A stretch of 64,000 nt of DNA. Source: Ophthalmolycus amberensis (lineage: Eukaryota > Chordata > Actinopteri > Perciformes > Zoarcidae). This document shows, piece after piece, positions 46,990-61,300 of this stretch. Location: the NCBI GenBank assembly GCA_024529925.1, contig JAFEUB010000921.1:46409-110408 (forward strand). Reading direction: 5' to 3'. Below the pieces are notes generated by a model that saw only the letters and a list, made by a program, of their open reading frames with translations, was not told where the DNA came from and made no database searches. The translations under genes and the position numbers were made by a program. Every line of letters begins with the position of its first letter. The stretch's first letter is position 1.

Positions 46990-49315
46990 CAACTATCCTG
47001 AGCCACTTTTCTGAAGAAAAATCTTTGAAACTATGTGGATTTCACAAAATCCACTTTTGGCCTCCTCTCTGCCTGAAACGCACTTTAAGAGCATAAAAAA
47101 TTTGAAAATGCCAGTAAAGTGCTGAAAGTTGCAGATATTCATGAAATGACATCAGACTGTGAAATCAACTATCCTGAGCCACTTTTCTGAAGAAAATCTT
47201 TGAAACTATGTGGATTTCACAAAATCCACTTTTGGCCTCCTCTCTGCCTGAAACGCACTTTAAGAGCATAAAAAATTGAAAATGCCAGTAAAGTGCTGAA
47301 AGTTGCAGATATTCATGAAAATGACATCAGACTGTGAAATCAACTATCCTGAGCCACTTTTCTGAAGAAAATCTTTGAAACTATGTGGATTTCACAAAAT
47401 CCACTTTTGGCCTCCTCTCTGCCTGAAACGCACTTTAAGAGCATAAAAAATTGAAAATGCCAGTAAAGTGCTGAAAGTTGCAGATATTCATGAAAATGAC
47501 ATCAGACTGTGAAATCAACTATCCTGAGCCACTTTTCTGAAGAAAATCTTTGAAAACTATGTGGATTTCACAAAATCCACTTTTGGCCTCCTCTCTGCCT
47601 GAAACGCACTTTAAGAGCATAAAAAATTGAAAATGCCAGTAAAGTGCTGAAAGTTGCAGGATATTCATGAAAATGACATCAGACTGTGAAATCAACTATC
47701 CTGAGCCACTTTTCTGAAGAAAATCTTTGAAACTATGTGGATTTCACAAAATCCACTTTTGGCCTCCTCTCTGCCTGAAACGCACTTTAAGAGCATAAAA
47801 AATTGAAAATGCCAGTAAAGTGCTGAAAGTTGCAGATATTCATGAAAAATGACATCAGACTGTGAAATCAACTATCCTGAGCCACTTTTCTGAAGAAAAT
47901 CTTTGAAACTATGTGGATTTCACAAAATCCACTTTTGGCCTCCTCTCTGCCTGAAACGCACTTTAAGAGCATAAAAAATTTGAAAATGCCAGTAAAGTGC
48001 TGAAAGTTGCAGATATTCATGAAAATGACATCAGACTGTGAAATCAACTATCCTGAGCCACTTTTCTGAAGAAAATCTTTGAAACTATGTGGATTTCACA
48101 AAATCCACTTTTGGCCTCCTCTCTGCCTGAAACGCACTTTAAGAGCATAAAAAATTTGAAAATGCCAGTAAAGTGCTGAAAGTTGCAGATATTCATGAAA
48201 ATGACATCAGACTGTGAAATCAACTATCCTGAGCCACTTTTCTGAAGAAAATCTTTGAAACTATGTGGATTTCACAAAATCCACTTTTGGCCTCCTCTCT
48301 GCCTGAAACGCACTTTAAGAGCATAAAAAATTGAAAATGCCAGTAAAGTGCTGAAAGTTGCAGATATTCATGAAAATGACATCAGACTGTGAAATCAACT
48401 ATCCTGAGCCACTTTTCTGAAGAAAATCTTTGAAACTATGTGGATTTCACAAAATCCACTTTTGGCCTCCTCTCTGCCTGAAACGCACTTTAAGAGCATA
48501 AAAAATTGAAATGCCAGTAAAGTGCTGAAAGTTGCAGATATTCATGAAAATGACATCAGACTGTGAAATCAACTATCCTGAGCCACTTTTCTGAAGAAAA
48601 TCTTTGAAACTATGTGGATTTCACAAAATCCACTTTGGCCTCCTCTCTGCCTGAAACGCACTTTAAGAGCATAAAAAATTGAAAATGCCAGTAAAGTGCT
48701 GAAAGTTGCAGATATTCATGAAAATGACATCAGACTGTGAAATCAACTATCCTGAGCCACTTTTCTGAAGAAATCTTTGAAACTATGTGGAGTTCACAAA
48801 ATCCACTTTTGGCCTCCTCTCTGCCTGAAACGCACTTTAAGAGCATAAAAATTTGAAAATGCCAGTAAAGTGCTGAAAGTTGCAGATATTCATGAAAATG
48901 ACATCAGACTGTGAAATCAACTATCCTGAGCCACTTTTCTGAAGAAAATCTTTGAAACTATGTGGATTTCACAAAATCCACTTTTGGCCTCCTCTCTGCC
49001 TGAAACGCACTTTAAGAGCATAAAAAATTGAAAATGCCAGTAAAGTGCTGAAAGTTGCAGATATTCATGAAAATGACATCAGACTGTGAAATCAACTATC
49101 CTGAGCCACTTTTCTGAAGAAAATCTTTGAAACTATTGTGGATTTCACAAAATCCACTTTTGGCCTCCTCTCTGCCTGAAACGCACTTTAAGAGCATAAA
49201 AAATTGAAAATGCCAGTAAAGTGCTGAAAGTTGCAGATATTCATGAAATGACATCAGACTGTGAAATCAACTATCCTGAGCCACTTTTCTGAAGAAAATC
49301 TTTGAAAACTATGTG
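46990..49315. repeat. Satellite segment with clustered single-base indels
   Basis: About eleven one-base insertions or deletions fall in about 2.3 kb. Extra bases lie near 47,020, 47,556, 47,660, 47,847, 49,135 and 49,306. Missing bases lie near 47,144, 48,509, 48,635, 48,770 and 49,247. There is also a substitution near 48,792. Most are in short A or T runs. Outside this patch such indels are almost absent from the array except at the A/T hot run. The pattern looks like unpolished long-read sequence, but real decay at a domain boundary cannot be excluded. Confidence 0.8.
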
Positions 49316-52300
49316 GATTTCACAAAATCCACTTTTGGCCTCCTCTCTGCCTGAAACGCACTTTAAGAGCATAAAAAATTGAAAATGCCAGTAAAGTGCT
49401 GAAAGTTGCAGATATTCATGAAAATGACATCAGACTGTGAAATCAACTATCCTGAGCCACTTTTCTGAAGAAAATCTTTGAAACTATGTGGATTTCACAA
49501 AATCCACTTTTGGCCTCCTCTCTGCCTGAAACGCACTTTAAGAGCATAAAAAATTTGAAAATGCCAGTAAAGTGCTGAAAGTTGCAGATATTCATGAAAA
49601 TGACATCAGACTGTGAAATCAACTATCCTGAGCCACTTTTCTGAAGAAAATCTTTGAAACTATGTGGATTTCACAAAATCCACTTTTGGCCTCCTCTCTG
49701 CCTGAAACGCACTTTAAGAGCATAAAAAATTGAAAATGCCAGTAAAGTGCTGAAAGTTGCAGATATTCATGAAAATGACATCAGACTGTGAAATCAACTA
49801 TCCTGAGCCACTTTTCTGAAGAAAATCTTTGAAACTATGTGGATTTCACAAAATCCACTTTTGGCCTCCTCTCTGCCTGAAACGCACTTTAAGAGCATAA
49901 AAATTTGAAAATGCCAGTAAAGTGCTGAAAGTTGCAGATATTCATGAAAATGACATCAGACTGTGAAATCAACTATCCTGAGCCACTTTTCTGAAGAAAA
50001 TCTTTGAAACTATGTGGATTTCACAAAATCCACTTTTGGCCTCCTCTCTGCCTGAAACGCACTTTAAGAGCATAAAAATTTTGAAAATGCCAGTAAAGTG
50101 CTGAAAGTTGCAGATATTCATGAAAATGACATCAGACTGTGAAATCAACTATCCTGAGCCACTTTTCTGAAGAAAATCTTTGAAACTATGTGGATTTCAC
50201 AAAATCCACTTTTGGCCTCCTCTCTGCCTGAAACGCACTTTAAGAGCATAAAAATTTTGAAAATGCCAGTAAAGTGCTGAAAGTTGCAGATATTCATGAA
50301 AATGACATCAGACTGTGAAATCAACTATCCTGAGCCACTTTTCTGAAGAAAATCTTTGAAACTATGTGGATTTCACAAAATCCACTTTTGGCCTCCTCTC
50401 TGCCTGAAACGCACTTTAAGAGCATAAAAATTTGAAAATGCCAGTAAAGTGCTGAAAGTTGCAGATATTCATGAAAATGACATCAGACTGTGAAATCAAC
50501 TATCCTGAGCCACTTTTCTGAAGAAAATCTTTGAAACTATGTGGATTTCACAAAATCCACTTTTGGCCTCCTCTCTGCCTGAAACGCACTTTAAGAGCAT
50601 AAAAATTTGAAAATGCCAGTAAAGTGCTGAAAGTTGCAGATATTCATGAAAATGACATCAGACTGTGAAATCAACTATCCTGAGCCACTTTTCTGAAGAA
50701 AATCTTTGAAACTATGTGGATTTCACAAAATCCACTTTTGGCCTCCTCTCTGCCTGAAACGCACTTTAAGAGCATAAAAATTGAAAATGCCAGTAAAGTG
50801 CTGAAAGTTGCAGATATTCATGAAAATGACATCAGACTGTGAAATCAACTATCCTGAGCCACTTTTCTGAAGAAAATCTTTGAAACTATGTGGATTTCAC
50901 AAAATCCACTTTTGGCCTCCTCTCTGCCTGAAACGCACTTTAAGAGCATAAAAATTGAAAATGCCAGTAAAGTGCTGAAAGTTGCAGATATTCATGAAAA
51001 TGACATCAGACTGTGAAATCAACTATCCTGAGCCACTTTTCTGAAGAAAATCTTTGAAACTATGTGGATTTCACAAAATCCACTTTTGGCCTCCTCTCTG
51101 CCTGAAACGCACTTTAAGAGCATAAAAATTGAAAATGCCAGTAAAGTGCTGAAAGTTGCAGATATTCATGAAAATGACATCAGACTGTGAAATCAACTAT
51201 CCTGAGCCACTTTTCTGAAGAAAATCTTTGAAACTATGTGGATTTCACAAAATCCACTTTTGGCCTCCTCTCTGCCTGAAACGCACTTTAAGAGCATAAA
51301 AATTGAAAATGCCAGTAAAGTGCTGAAAGTTGCAGATATTCATGAAAATGACATCAGACTGTGAAATCAACTATCCTGAGCCACTTTTCTGAAGAAAATC
51401 TTTGAAACTATGTGGATTTCACAAAATCCACTTTTGGCCTCCTCTCTGCCTGAAACGCACTTTAAGAGCATAAAAATTTGAAAATGCCAGTAAAGTGCTG
51501 AAAGTTGCAGATATTCATGAAAATGACATCAGACTGTGAAATCAACTATCCTGAGCCACTTTTCTGAAGAAAATCTTTGAAACTATGTGGATTTCACAAA
51601 ATCCACTTTTGGCCTCCTCTCTGCCTGAAACGCACTTTAAGAGCATAAAAATTTTGAAAATGCCAGTAAAGTGCTGAAAGTTGCAGATATTCATGAAAAT
51701 GACATCAGACTGTGAAATCAACTATCCTGAGCCACTTTTCTGAAGAAAATCTTTGAAACTATGTGGATTTCACAAAATCCACTTTTGGCCTCCTCTCTGC
51801 CTGAAACGCACTTTAAGAGCATAAAAATTTGAAAATGCCAGTAAAGTGCTGAAAGTTGCAGATATTCATGAAAATGACATCAGACTGTGAAATCAACTAT
51901 CCTGAGCCACTTTTCTGAAGAAAATCTTTGAAACTATGTGGATTTCACAAAATCCACTTTTGGCCTCCTCTCTGCCTGAAACGCACTTTAAGAGCATAAA
52001 AAATTGAAAATGCCAGTAAAGTGCTGAAAGTTGCAGATATTCATGAAAATGACATCAGACTGTGAAATCAACTATCCTGAGCCACTTTTCTGAAGAAAAT
52101 CTTTGAAACTATGTGGATTTCACAAAATCCACTTTTGGCCTCCTCTCTGCCTGAAACGCACTTTAAGAGCATAAAAAATTGAAAATGCCAGTAAAGTGCT
52201 GAAAGTTGCAGATATTCATGAAAATGACATCAGACTGTGAAATCAACTATCCTGAGCCACTTTTCTGAAGAAAATCTTTGAAACTATGTGGATTTCACAA

Positions 52301-55300
52301 AATCCACTTTTGGCCTCCTCTCTGCCTGAAACGCACTTTAAGAGCATAAAAATTTGAAAATGCCAGTAAAGTGCTGAAAGTTGCAGATATTCATGAAAAT
52401 GACATCAGACTGTGAAATCAACTATCCTGAGCCACTTTTCTGAAGAAAATCTTTGAAACTATGTGGATTTCACAAAATCCACTTTTGGCCTCCTCTCTGC
52501 CTGAAACGCACTTTAAGAGCATAAAAAATTGAAAATGCCAGTAAAGTGCTGAAAGTTGCAGATATTCATGAAAATGACATCAGACTGTGAAATCAACTAT
52601 CCTGAGCCACTTTTCTGAAGAAAATCTTTGAAACTATGTGGATTTCACAAAATCCACTTTTGGCCTCCTCTCTGCCTGAAACGCACTTTAAGAGCATAAA
52701 AATTTGAAAATGCCAGTAAAGTGCTGAAAGTTGCAGATATTCATGAAAATGACATCAGACTGTGAAATCAACTATCCTGAGCCACTTTTCTGAAGAAAAT
52801 CTTTGAAACTATGTGGATTTCACAAAATCCACTTTTGGCCTCCTCTCTGCCTGAAACGCACTTTAAGAGCATAAAAATTTGAAAATGCCAGTAAAGTGCT
52901 GAAAGTTGCAGATATTCATGAAAATGACATCAGACTGTGAAATCAACTATCCTGAGCCACTTTTCTGAAGAAAATCTTTGAAACTATGTGGATTTCACAA
53001 AATCCACTTTTGGCCTCCTCTCTGCCTGAAACGCACTTTAAGAGCATAAAAATTTGAAAATGCCAGTAAAGTGCTGAAAGTTGCAGATATTCATGAAAAT
53101 GACATCAGACTGTGAAATCAACTATCCTGAGCCACTTTTCTGAAGAAAATCTTTGAAACTATGTGGATTTCACAAAATCCACTTTTGGCCTCCTCTCTGC
53201 CTGAAACGCACTTTAAGAGCATAAAAATTTGAAAATGCCAGTAAAGTGCTGAAAGTTGCAGATATTCATGAAAATGACATCAGACTGTGAAATCAACTAT
53301 CCTGAGCCACTTTTCTGAAGAAAATCTTTGAAACTATGTGGATTTCACAAAATCCACTTTTGGCCTCCTCTCTGCCTGAAACGCACTTTAAGAGCATAAA
53401 AAATTGAAAATGCCAGTAAAGTGCTGAAAGTTGCAGATATTCATGAAAATGACATCAGACTGTGAAATCAACTATCCTGAGCCACTTTTCTGAAGAAAAT
53501 CTTTGAAACTATGTGGATTTCACAAAATCCACTTTTGGCCTCCTCTCTGCCTGAAACGCACTTTAAGAGCATAAAAATTTGAAAATGCCAGTAAAGTGCT
53601 GAAAGTTGCAGATATTCATGAAAATGACATCAGACTGTGAAATCAACTATCCTGAGCCACTTTTCTGAAGAAAATCTTTGAAACTATGTGGATTTCACAA
53701 AATCCACTTTTGGCCTCCTCTCTGCCTGAAACGCACTTTAAGAGCATAAAAAATTGAAAATGCCAGTAAAGTGCTGAAAGTTGCAGATATTCATGAAAAT
53801 GACATCAGACTGTGAAATCAACTATCCTGAGCCACTTTTCTGAAGAAAATCTTTGAAACTATGTGGATTTCACAAAATCCACTTTTGGCCTCCTCTCTGC
53901 CTGAAACGCACTTTAAGAGCATAAAAAATTGAAAATGCCAGTAAAGTGCTGAAAGTTGCAGATATTCATGAAAATGACATCAGACTGTGAAATCAACTAT
54001 CCTGAGCCACTTTTCTGAAGAAAATCTTTGAAACTATGTGGATTTCACAAAATCCACTTTTGGCCTCCTCTCTGCCTGAAACGCACTTTAAGAGCATAAA
54101 AATTGAAAATGCCAGTAAAGTGCTGAAAGTTGCAGATATTCATGAAAATGACATCAGACTGTGAAATCAACTATCCTGAGCCACTTTTCTGAAGAAAATC
54201 TTTGAAACTATGTGGATTTCACAAAATCCACTTTTGGCCTCCTCTCTGCCTGAAACGCACTTTAAGAGCATAAAAAATTGAAAATGCCAGTAAAGTGCTG
54301 AAAGTTGCAGATATTCATGAAAATGACATCAGACTGTGAAATCAACTATCCTGAGCCACTTTTCTGAAGAAAATCTTTGAAACTATGTGGATTTCACAAA
54401 ATCCACTTTTGGCCTCCTCTCTGCCTGAAACGCACTTTAAGAGCATAAAAATTTTGAAAATGCCAGTAAAGTGCTGAAAGTTGCAGATATTCATGAAAAT
54501 GACATCAGACTGTGAAATCAACTATCCTGAGCCACTTTTCTGAAGAAAATCTTTGAAACTATGTGGATTTCACAAAATCCACTTTTGGCCTCCTCTCTGC
54601 CTGAAACGCACTTTAAGAGCATAAAAATTTTGAAAATGCCAGTAAAGTGCTGAAAGTTGCAGATATTCATGAAAATGACATCAGACTGTGAAATCAACTA
54701 TCCTGAGCCACTTTTCTGAAGAAAATCTTTGAAACTATGTGGATTTCACAAAATCCACTTTTGGCCTCCTCTCTGCCTGAAACGCACTTTAAGAGCATAA
54801 AAATTTGAAAATGCCAGTAAAGTGCTGAAAGTTGCAGATATTCATGAAAATGACATCAGACTGTGAAATCAACTATCCTGAGCCACTTTTCTGAAGAAAA
54901 TCTTTGAAACTATGTGGATTTCACAAAATCCACTTTTGGCCTCCTCTCTGCCTGAAACGCACTTTAAGAGCATAAAAATTTGAAAATGCCAGTAAAGTGC
55001 TGAAAGTTGCAGATATTCATGAAAATGACATCAGACTGTGAAATCAACTATCCTGAGCCACTTTTCTGAAGAAAATCTTTGAAACTATGTGGATTTCACA
55101 AAATCCACTTTTGGCCTCCTCTCTGCCTGAAACGCACTTTAAGAGCATAAAAAATTGAAAATGCCAGTAAAGTGCTGAAAGTTGCAGATATTCATGAAAA
55201 TGACATCAGACTGTGAAATCAACTATCCTGAGCCACTTTTCTGAAGAAAATCTTTGAAACTATGTGGATTTCACAAAATCCACTTTTGGCCTCCTCTCTG

Positions 55301-58300
55301 CCTGAAACGCACTTTAAGAGCATAAAAATTTTGAAAATGCCAGTAAAGTGCTGAAAGTTGCAGATATTCATGAAAATGACATCAGACTGTGAAATCAACT
55401 ATCCTGAGCCACTTTTCTGAAGAAAATCTTTGAAACTATGTGGATTTCACAAAATCCACTTTTGGCCTCCTCTCTGCCTGAAACGCACTTTAAGAGCATA
55501 AAAAATTGAAAATGCCAGTAAAGTGCTGAAAGTTGCAGATATTCATGAAAATGACATCAGACTGTGAAATCAACTATCCTGAGCCACTTTTCTGAAGAAA
55601 ATCTTTGAAACTATGTGGATTTCACAAAATCCACTTTTGGCCTCCTCTCTGCCTGAAACGCACTTTAAGAGCATAAAAATTGAAAATGCCAGTAAAGTGC
55701 TGAAAGTTGCAGATATTCATGAAAATGACATCAGACTGTGAAATCAACTATCCTGAGCCACTTTTCTGAAGAAAATCTTTGAAACTATGTGGATTTCACA
55801 AAATCCACTTTTGGCCTCCTCTCTGCCTGAAACGCACTTTAAGAGCATAAAAATTTGAAAATGCCAGTAAAGTGCTGAAAGTTGCAGATATTCATGAAAA
55901 TGACATCAGACTGTGAAATCAACTATCCTGAGCCACTTTTCTGAAGAAAATCTTTGAAACTATGTGGATTTCACAAAATCCACTTTTGGCCTCCTCTCTG
56001 CCTGAAACGCACTTTAAGAGCATAAAAAATTGAAAATGCCAGTAAAGTGCTGAAAGTTGCAGATATTCATGAAAATGACATCAGACTGTGAAATCAACTA
56101 TCCTGAGCCACTTTTCTGAAGAAAATCTTTGAAACTATGTGGATTTCACAAAATCCACTTTTGGCCTCCTCTCTGCCTGAAACGCACTTTAAGAGCATAA
56201 AAATTTGAAAATGCCAGTAAAGTGCTGAAAGTTGCAGATATTCATGAAAATGACATCAGACTGTGAAATCAACTATCCTGAGCCACTTTTCTGAAGAAAA
56301 TCTTTGAAACTATGTGGATTTCACAAAATCCACTTTTGGCCTCCTCTCTGCCTGAAACGCACTTTAAGAGCATAAAAAATTGAAAATGCCAGTAAAGTGC
56401 TGAAAGTTGCAGATATTCATGAAAATGACATCAGACTGTGAAATCAACTATCCTGAGCCACTTTTCTGAAGAAAATCTTTGAAACTATGTGGATTTCACA
56501 AAATCCACTTTTGGCCTCCTCTCTGCCTGAAACGCACTTTAAGAGCATAAAAAATTTGAAAATGCCAGTAAAGTGCTGAAAGTTGCAGATATTCATGAAA
56601 ATGACATCAGACTGTGAAATCAACTATCCTGAGCCACTTTTCTGAAGAAAATCTTTGAAACTATGTGGATTTCACAAAATCCACTTTTGGCCTCCTCTCT
56701 GCCTGAAACGCACTTTAAGAGCATAAAAATTTTGAAAATGCCAGTAAAGTGCTGAAAGTTGCAGATATTCATGAAAATGACATCAGACTGTGAAATCAAC
56801 TATCCTGAGCCACTTTTCTGAAGAAAATCTTTGAAACTATGTGGATTTCACAAAATCCACTTTTGGCCTCCTCTCTGCCTGAAACGCACTTTAAGAGCAT
56901 AAAAATTGAAAATGCCAGTAAAGTGCTGAAAGTTGCAGATATTCATGAAAATGACATCAGACTGTGAAATCAACTATCCTGAGCCACTTTTCTGAAGAAA
57001 ATCTTTGAAACTATGTGGATTTCACAAAATCCACTTTTGGCCTCCTCTCTGCCTGAAACGCACTTTAAGAGCATAAAAAATTGAAAATGCCAGTAAAGTG
57101 CTGAAAGTTGCAGATATTCATGAAAATGACATCAGACTGTGAAATCAACTATCCTGAGCCACTTTTCTGAAGAAAATCTTTGAAACTATGTGGATTTCAC
57201 AAAATCCACTTTTGGCCTCCTCTCTGCCTGAAACGCACTTTAAGAGCATAAAAAATTTGAAAATGCCAGTAAAGTGCTGAAAGTTGCAGATATTCATGAA
57301 AATGACATCAGACTGTGAAATCAACTATCCTGAGCCACTTTTCTGAAGAAAATCTTTGAAACTATGTGGATTTCACAAAATCCACTTTTGGCCTCCTCTC
57401 TGCCTGAAACGCACTTTAAGAGCATAAAAAATTGAAAATGCCAGTAAAGTGCTGAAAGTTGCAGATATTCATGAAAATGACATCAGACTGTGAAATCAAC
57501 TATCCTGAGCCACTTTTCTGAAGAAAATCTTTGAAACTATGTGGATTTCACAAAATCCACTTTTGGCCTCCTCTCTGCCTGAAACGCACTTTAAGAGCAT
57601 AAAAAATTGAAAATGCCAGTAAAGTGCTGAAAGTTGCAGATATTCATGAAAATGACATCAGACTGTGAAATCAACTATCCTGAGCCACTTTTCTGAAGAA
57701 AATCTTTGAAACTATGTGGATTTCACAAAATCCACTTTTGGCCTCCTCTCTGCCTGAAACGCACTTTAAGAGCATAAAAAATTGAAAATGCCAGTAAAGT
57801 GCTGAAAGTTGCAGATATTCATGAAAATGACATCAGACTGTGAAATCAACTATCCTGAGCCACTTTTCTGAAGAAAATCTTTGAAACTATGTGGATTTCA
57901 CAAAATCCACTTTTGGCCTCCTCTCTGCCTGAAACGCACTTTAAGAGCATAAAAAATTGAAAATGCCAGTAAAGTGCTGAAAGTTGCAGATATTCATGAA
58001 AATGACATCAGACTGTGAAATCAACTATCCTGAGCCACTTTTCTGAAGAAAATCTTTGAAACTATGTGGATTTCACAAAATCCACTTTTGGCCTCCTCTC
58101 TGCCTGAAACGCACTTTAAGAGCATAAAAAATTGAAAATGCCAGTAAAGTGCTGAAAGTTGCAGATATTCATGAAAATGACATCAGACTGTGAAATCAAC
58201 TATCCTGAGCCACTTTTCTGAAGAAAATCTTTGAAACTATGTGGATTTCACAAAATCCACTTTTGGCCTCCTCTCTGCCTGAAACGCACTTTAAGAGCAT

Positions 58301-61300
58301 AAAAATTTGAAAATGCCAGTAAAGTGCTGAAAGTTGCAGATATTCATGAAAATGACATCAGACTGTGAAATCAACTATCCTGAGCCACTTTTCTGAAGAA
58401 AATCTTTGAAACTATGTGGATTTCACAAAATCCACTTTTGGCCTCCTCTCTGCCTGAAACGCACTTTAAGAGCATAAAAAATTGAAAATGCCAGTAAAGT
58501 GCTGAAAGTTGCAGATATTCATGAAAATGACATCAGACTGTGAAATCAACTATCCTGAGCCACTTTTCTGAAGAAAATCTTTGAAACTATGTGGATTTCA
58601 CAAAATCCACTTTTGGCCTCCTCTCTGCCTGAAACGCACTTTAAGAGCATAAAAAATTGAAAATGCCAGTAAAGTGCTGAAAGTTGCAGATATTCATGAA
58701 AATGACATCAGACTGTGAAATCAACTATCCTGAGCCACTTTTCTGAAGAAAATCTTTGAAACTATGTGGATTTCACAAAATCCACTTTTGGCCTCCTCTC
58801 TGCCTGAAACGCACTTTAAGAGCATAAAAAATTGAAAATGCCAGTAAAGTGCTGAAAGTTGCAGATATTCATGAAAATGACATCAGACTGTGAAATCAAC
58901 TATCCTGAGCCACTTTTCTGAAGAAAATCTTTGAAACTATGTGGATTTCACAAAATCCACTTTTGGCCTCCTCTCTGCCTGAAACGCACTTTAAGAGCAT
59001 AAAAATTGAAAATGCCAGTAAAGTGCTGAAAGTTGCAGATATTCATGAAAATGACATCAGACTGTGAAATCAACTATCCTGAGCCACTTTTCTGAAGAAA
59101 ATCTTTGAAACTATGTGGATTTCACAAAATCCACTTTTGGCCTCCTCTCTGCCTGAAACGCACTTTAAGAGCATAAAAATTTGAAAATGCCAGTAAAGTG
59201 CTGAAAGTTGCAGATATTCATGAAAATGACATCAGACTGTGAAATCAACTATCCTGAGCCACTTTTCTGAAGAAAATCTTTGAAACTATGTGGATTTCAC
59301 AAAATCCACTTTTGGCCTCCTCTCTGCCTGAAACGCACTTTAAGAGCATAAAAAATTGAAAATGCCAGTAAAGTGCTGAAAGTTGCAGATATTCATGAAA
59401 ATGACATCAGACTGTGAAATCAACTATCCTGAGCCACTTTTCTGAAGAAAATCTTTGAAACTATGTGGATTTCACAAAATCCACTTTTGGCCTCCTCTCT
59501 GCCTGAAACGCACTTTAAGAGCATAAAAAATTTGAAAATGCCAGTAAAGTGCTGAAAGTTGCAGATATTCATGAAAATGACATCAGACTGTGAAATCAAC
59601 TATCCTGAGCCACTTTTCTGAAGAAAATCTTTGAAACTATGTGGATTTCACAAAATCCACTTTTGGCCTCCTCTCTGCCTGAAACGCACTTTAAGAGCAT
59701 AAAAAATTGAAAATGCCAGTAAAGTGCTGAAAGTTGCAGATATTCATGAAAATGACATCAGACTGTGAAATCAACTATCCTGAGCCACTTTTCTGAAGAA
59801 AATCTTTGAAACTATGTGGATTTCACAAAATCCACTTTTGGCCTCCTCTCTGCCTGAAACGCACTTTAAGAGCATAAAAATTGAAAATGCCAGTAAAGTG
59901 CTGAAAGTTGCAGATATTCATGAAAATGACATCAGACTGTGAAATCAACTATCCTGAGCCACTTTTCTGAAGAAAATCTTTGAAACTATGTGGATTTCAC
60001 AAAATCCACTTTTGGCCTCCTCTCTGCCTGAAACGCACTTTAAGAGCATAAAAAATTGAAAATGCCAGTAAAGTGCTGAAAGTTGCAGATATTCATGAAA
60101 ATGACATCAGACTGTGAAATCAACTATCCTGAGCCACTTTTCTGAAGAAAATCTTTGAAACTATGTGGATTTCACAAAATCCACTTTTGGCCTCCTCTCT
60201 GCCTGAAACGCACTTTAAGAGCATAAAAATTTGAAAATGCCAGTAAAGTGCTGAAAGTTGCAGATATTCATGAAAATGACATCAGACTGTGAAATCAACT
60301 ATCCTGAGCCACTTTTCTGAAGAAAATCTTTGAAACTATGTGGATTTCACAAAATCCACTTTTGGCCTCCTCTCTGCCTGAAACGCACTTTAAGAGCATA
60401 AAAAATTGAAAATGCCAGTAAAGTGCTGAAAGTTGCAGATATTCATGAAAATGACATCAGACTGTGAAATCAACTATCCTGAGCCACTTTTCTGAAGAAA
60501 ATCTTTGAAACTATGTGGATTTCACAAAATCCACTTTTGGCCTCCTCTCTGCCTGAAACGCACTTTAAGAGCATAAAAATTTGAAAATGCCAGTAAAGTG
60601 CTGAAAGTTGCAGATATTCATGAAAATGACATCAGACTGTGAAATCAACTATCCTGAGCCACTTTTCTGAAGAAAATCTTTGAAACTATGTGGATTTCAC
60701 AAAATCCACTTTTGGCCTCCTCTCTGCCTGAAACGCACTTTAAGAGCATAAAAATTGAAAATGCCAGTAAAGTGCTGAAAGTTGCAGATATTCATGAAAA
60801 TGACATCAGACTGTGAAATCAACTATCCTGAGCCACTTTTCTGAAGAAAATCTTTGAAACTATGTGGATTTCACAAAATCCACTTTTGGCCTCCTCTCTG
60901 CCTGAAACGCACTTTAAGAGCATAAAAATTTTGAAAATGCCAGTAAAGTGCTGAAAGTTGCAGATATTCATGAAAATGACATCAGACTGTGAAATCAACT
61001 ATCCTGAGCCACTTTTCTGAAGAAAATCTTTGAAACTATGTGGATTTCACAAAATCCACTTTTGGCCTCCTCTCTGCCTGAAACGCACTTTAAGAGCATA
61101 AAAATTTGAAAATGCCAGTAAAGTGCTGAAAGTTGCAGATATTCATGAAAATGACATCAGACTGTGAAATCAACTATCCTGAGCCACTTTTCTGAAGAAA
61201 ATCTTTGAAACTATGTGGATTTCACAAAATCCACTTTTGGCCTCCTCTCTGCCTGAAACGCACTTTAAGAGCATAAAAAATTGAAAATGCCAGTAAAGTG

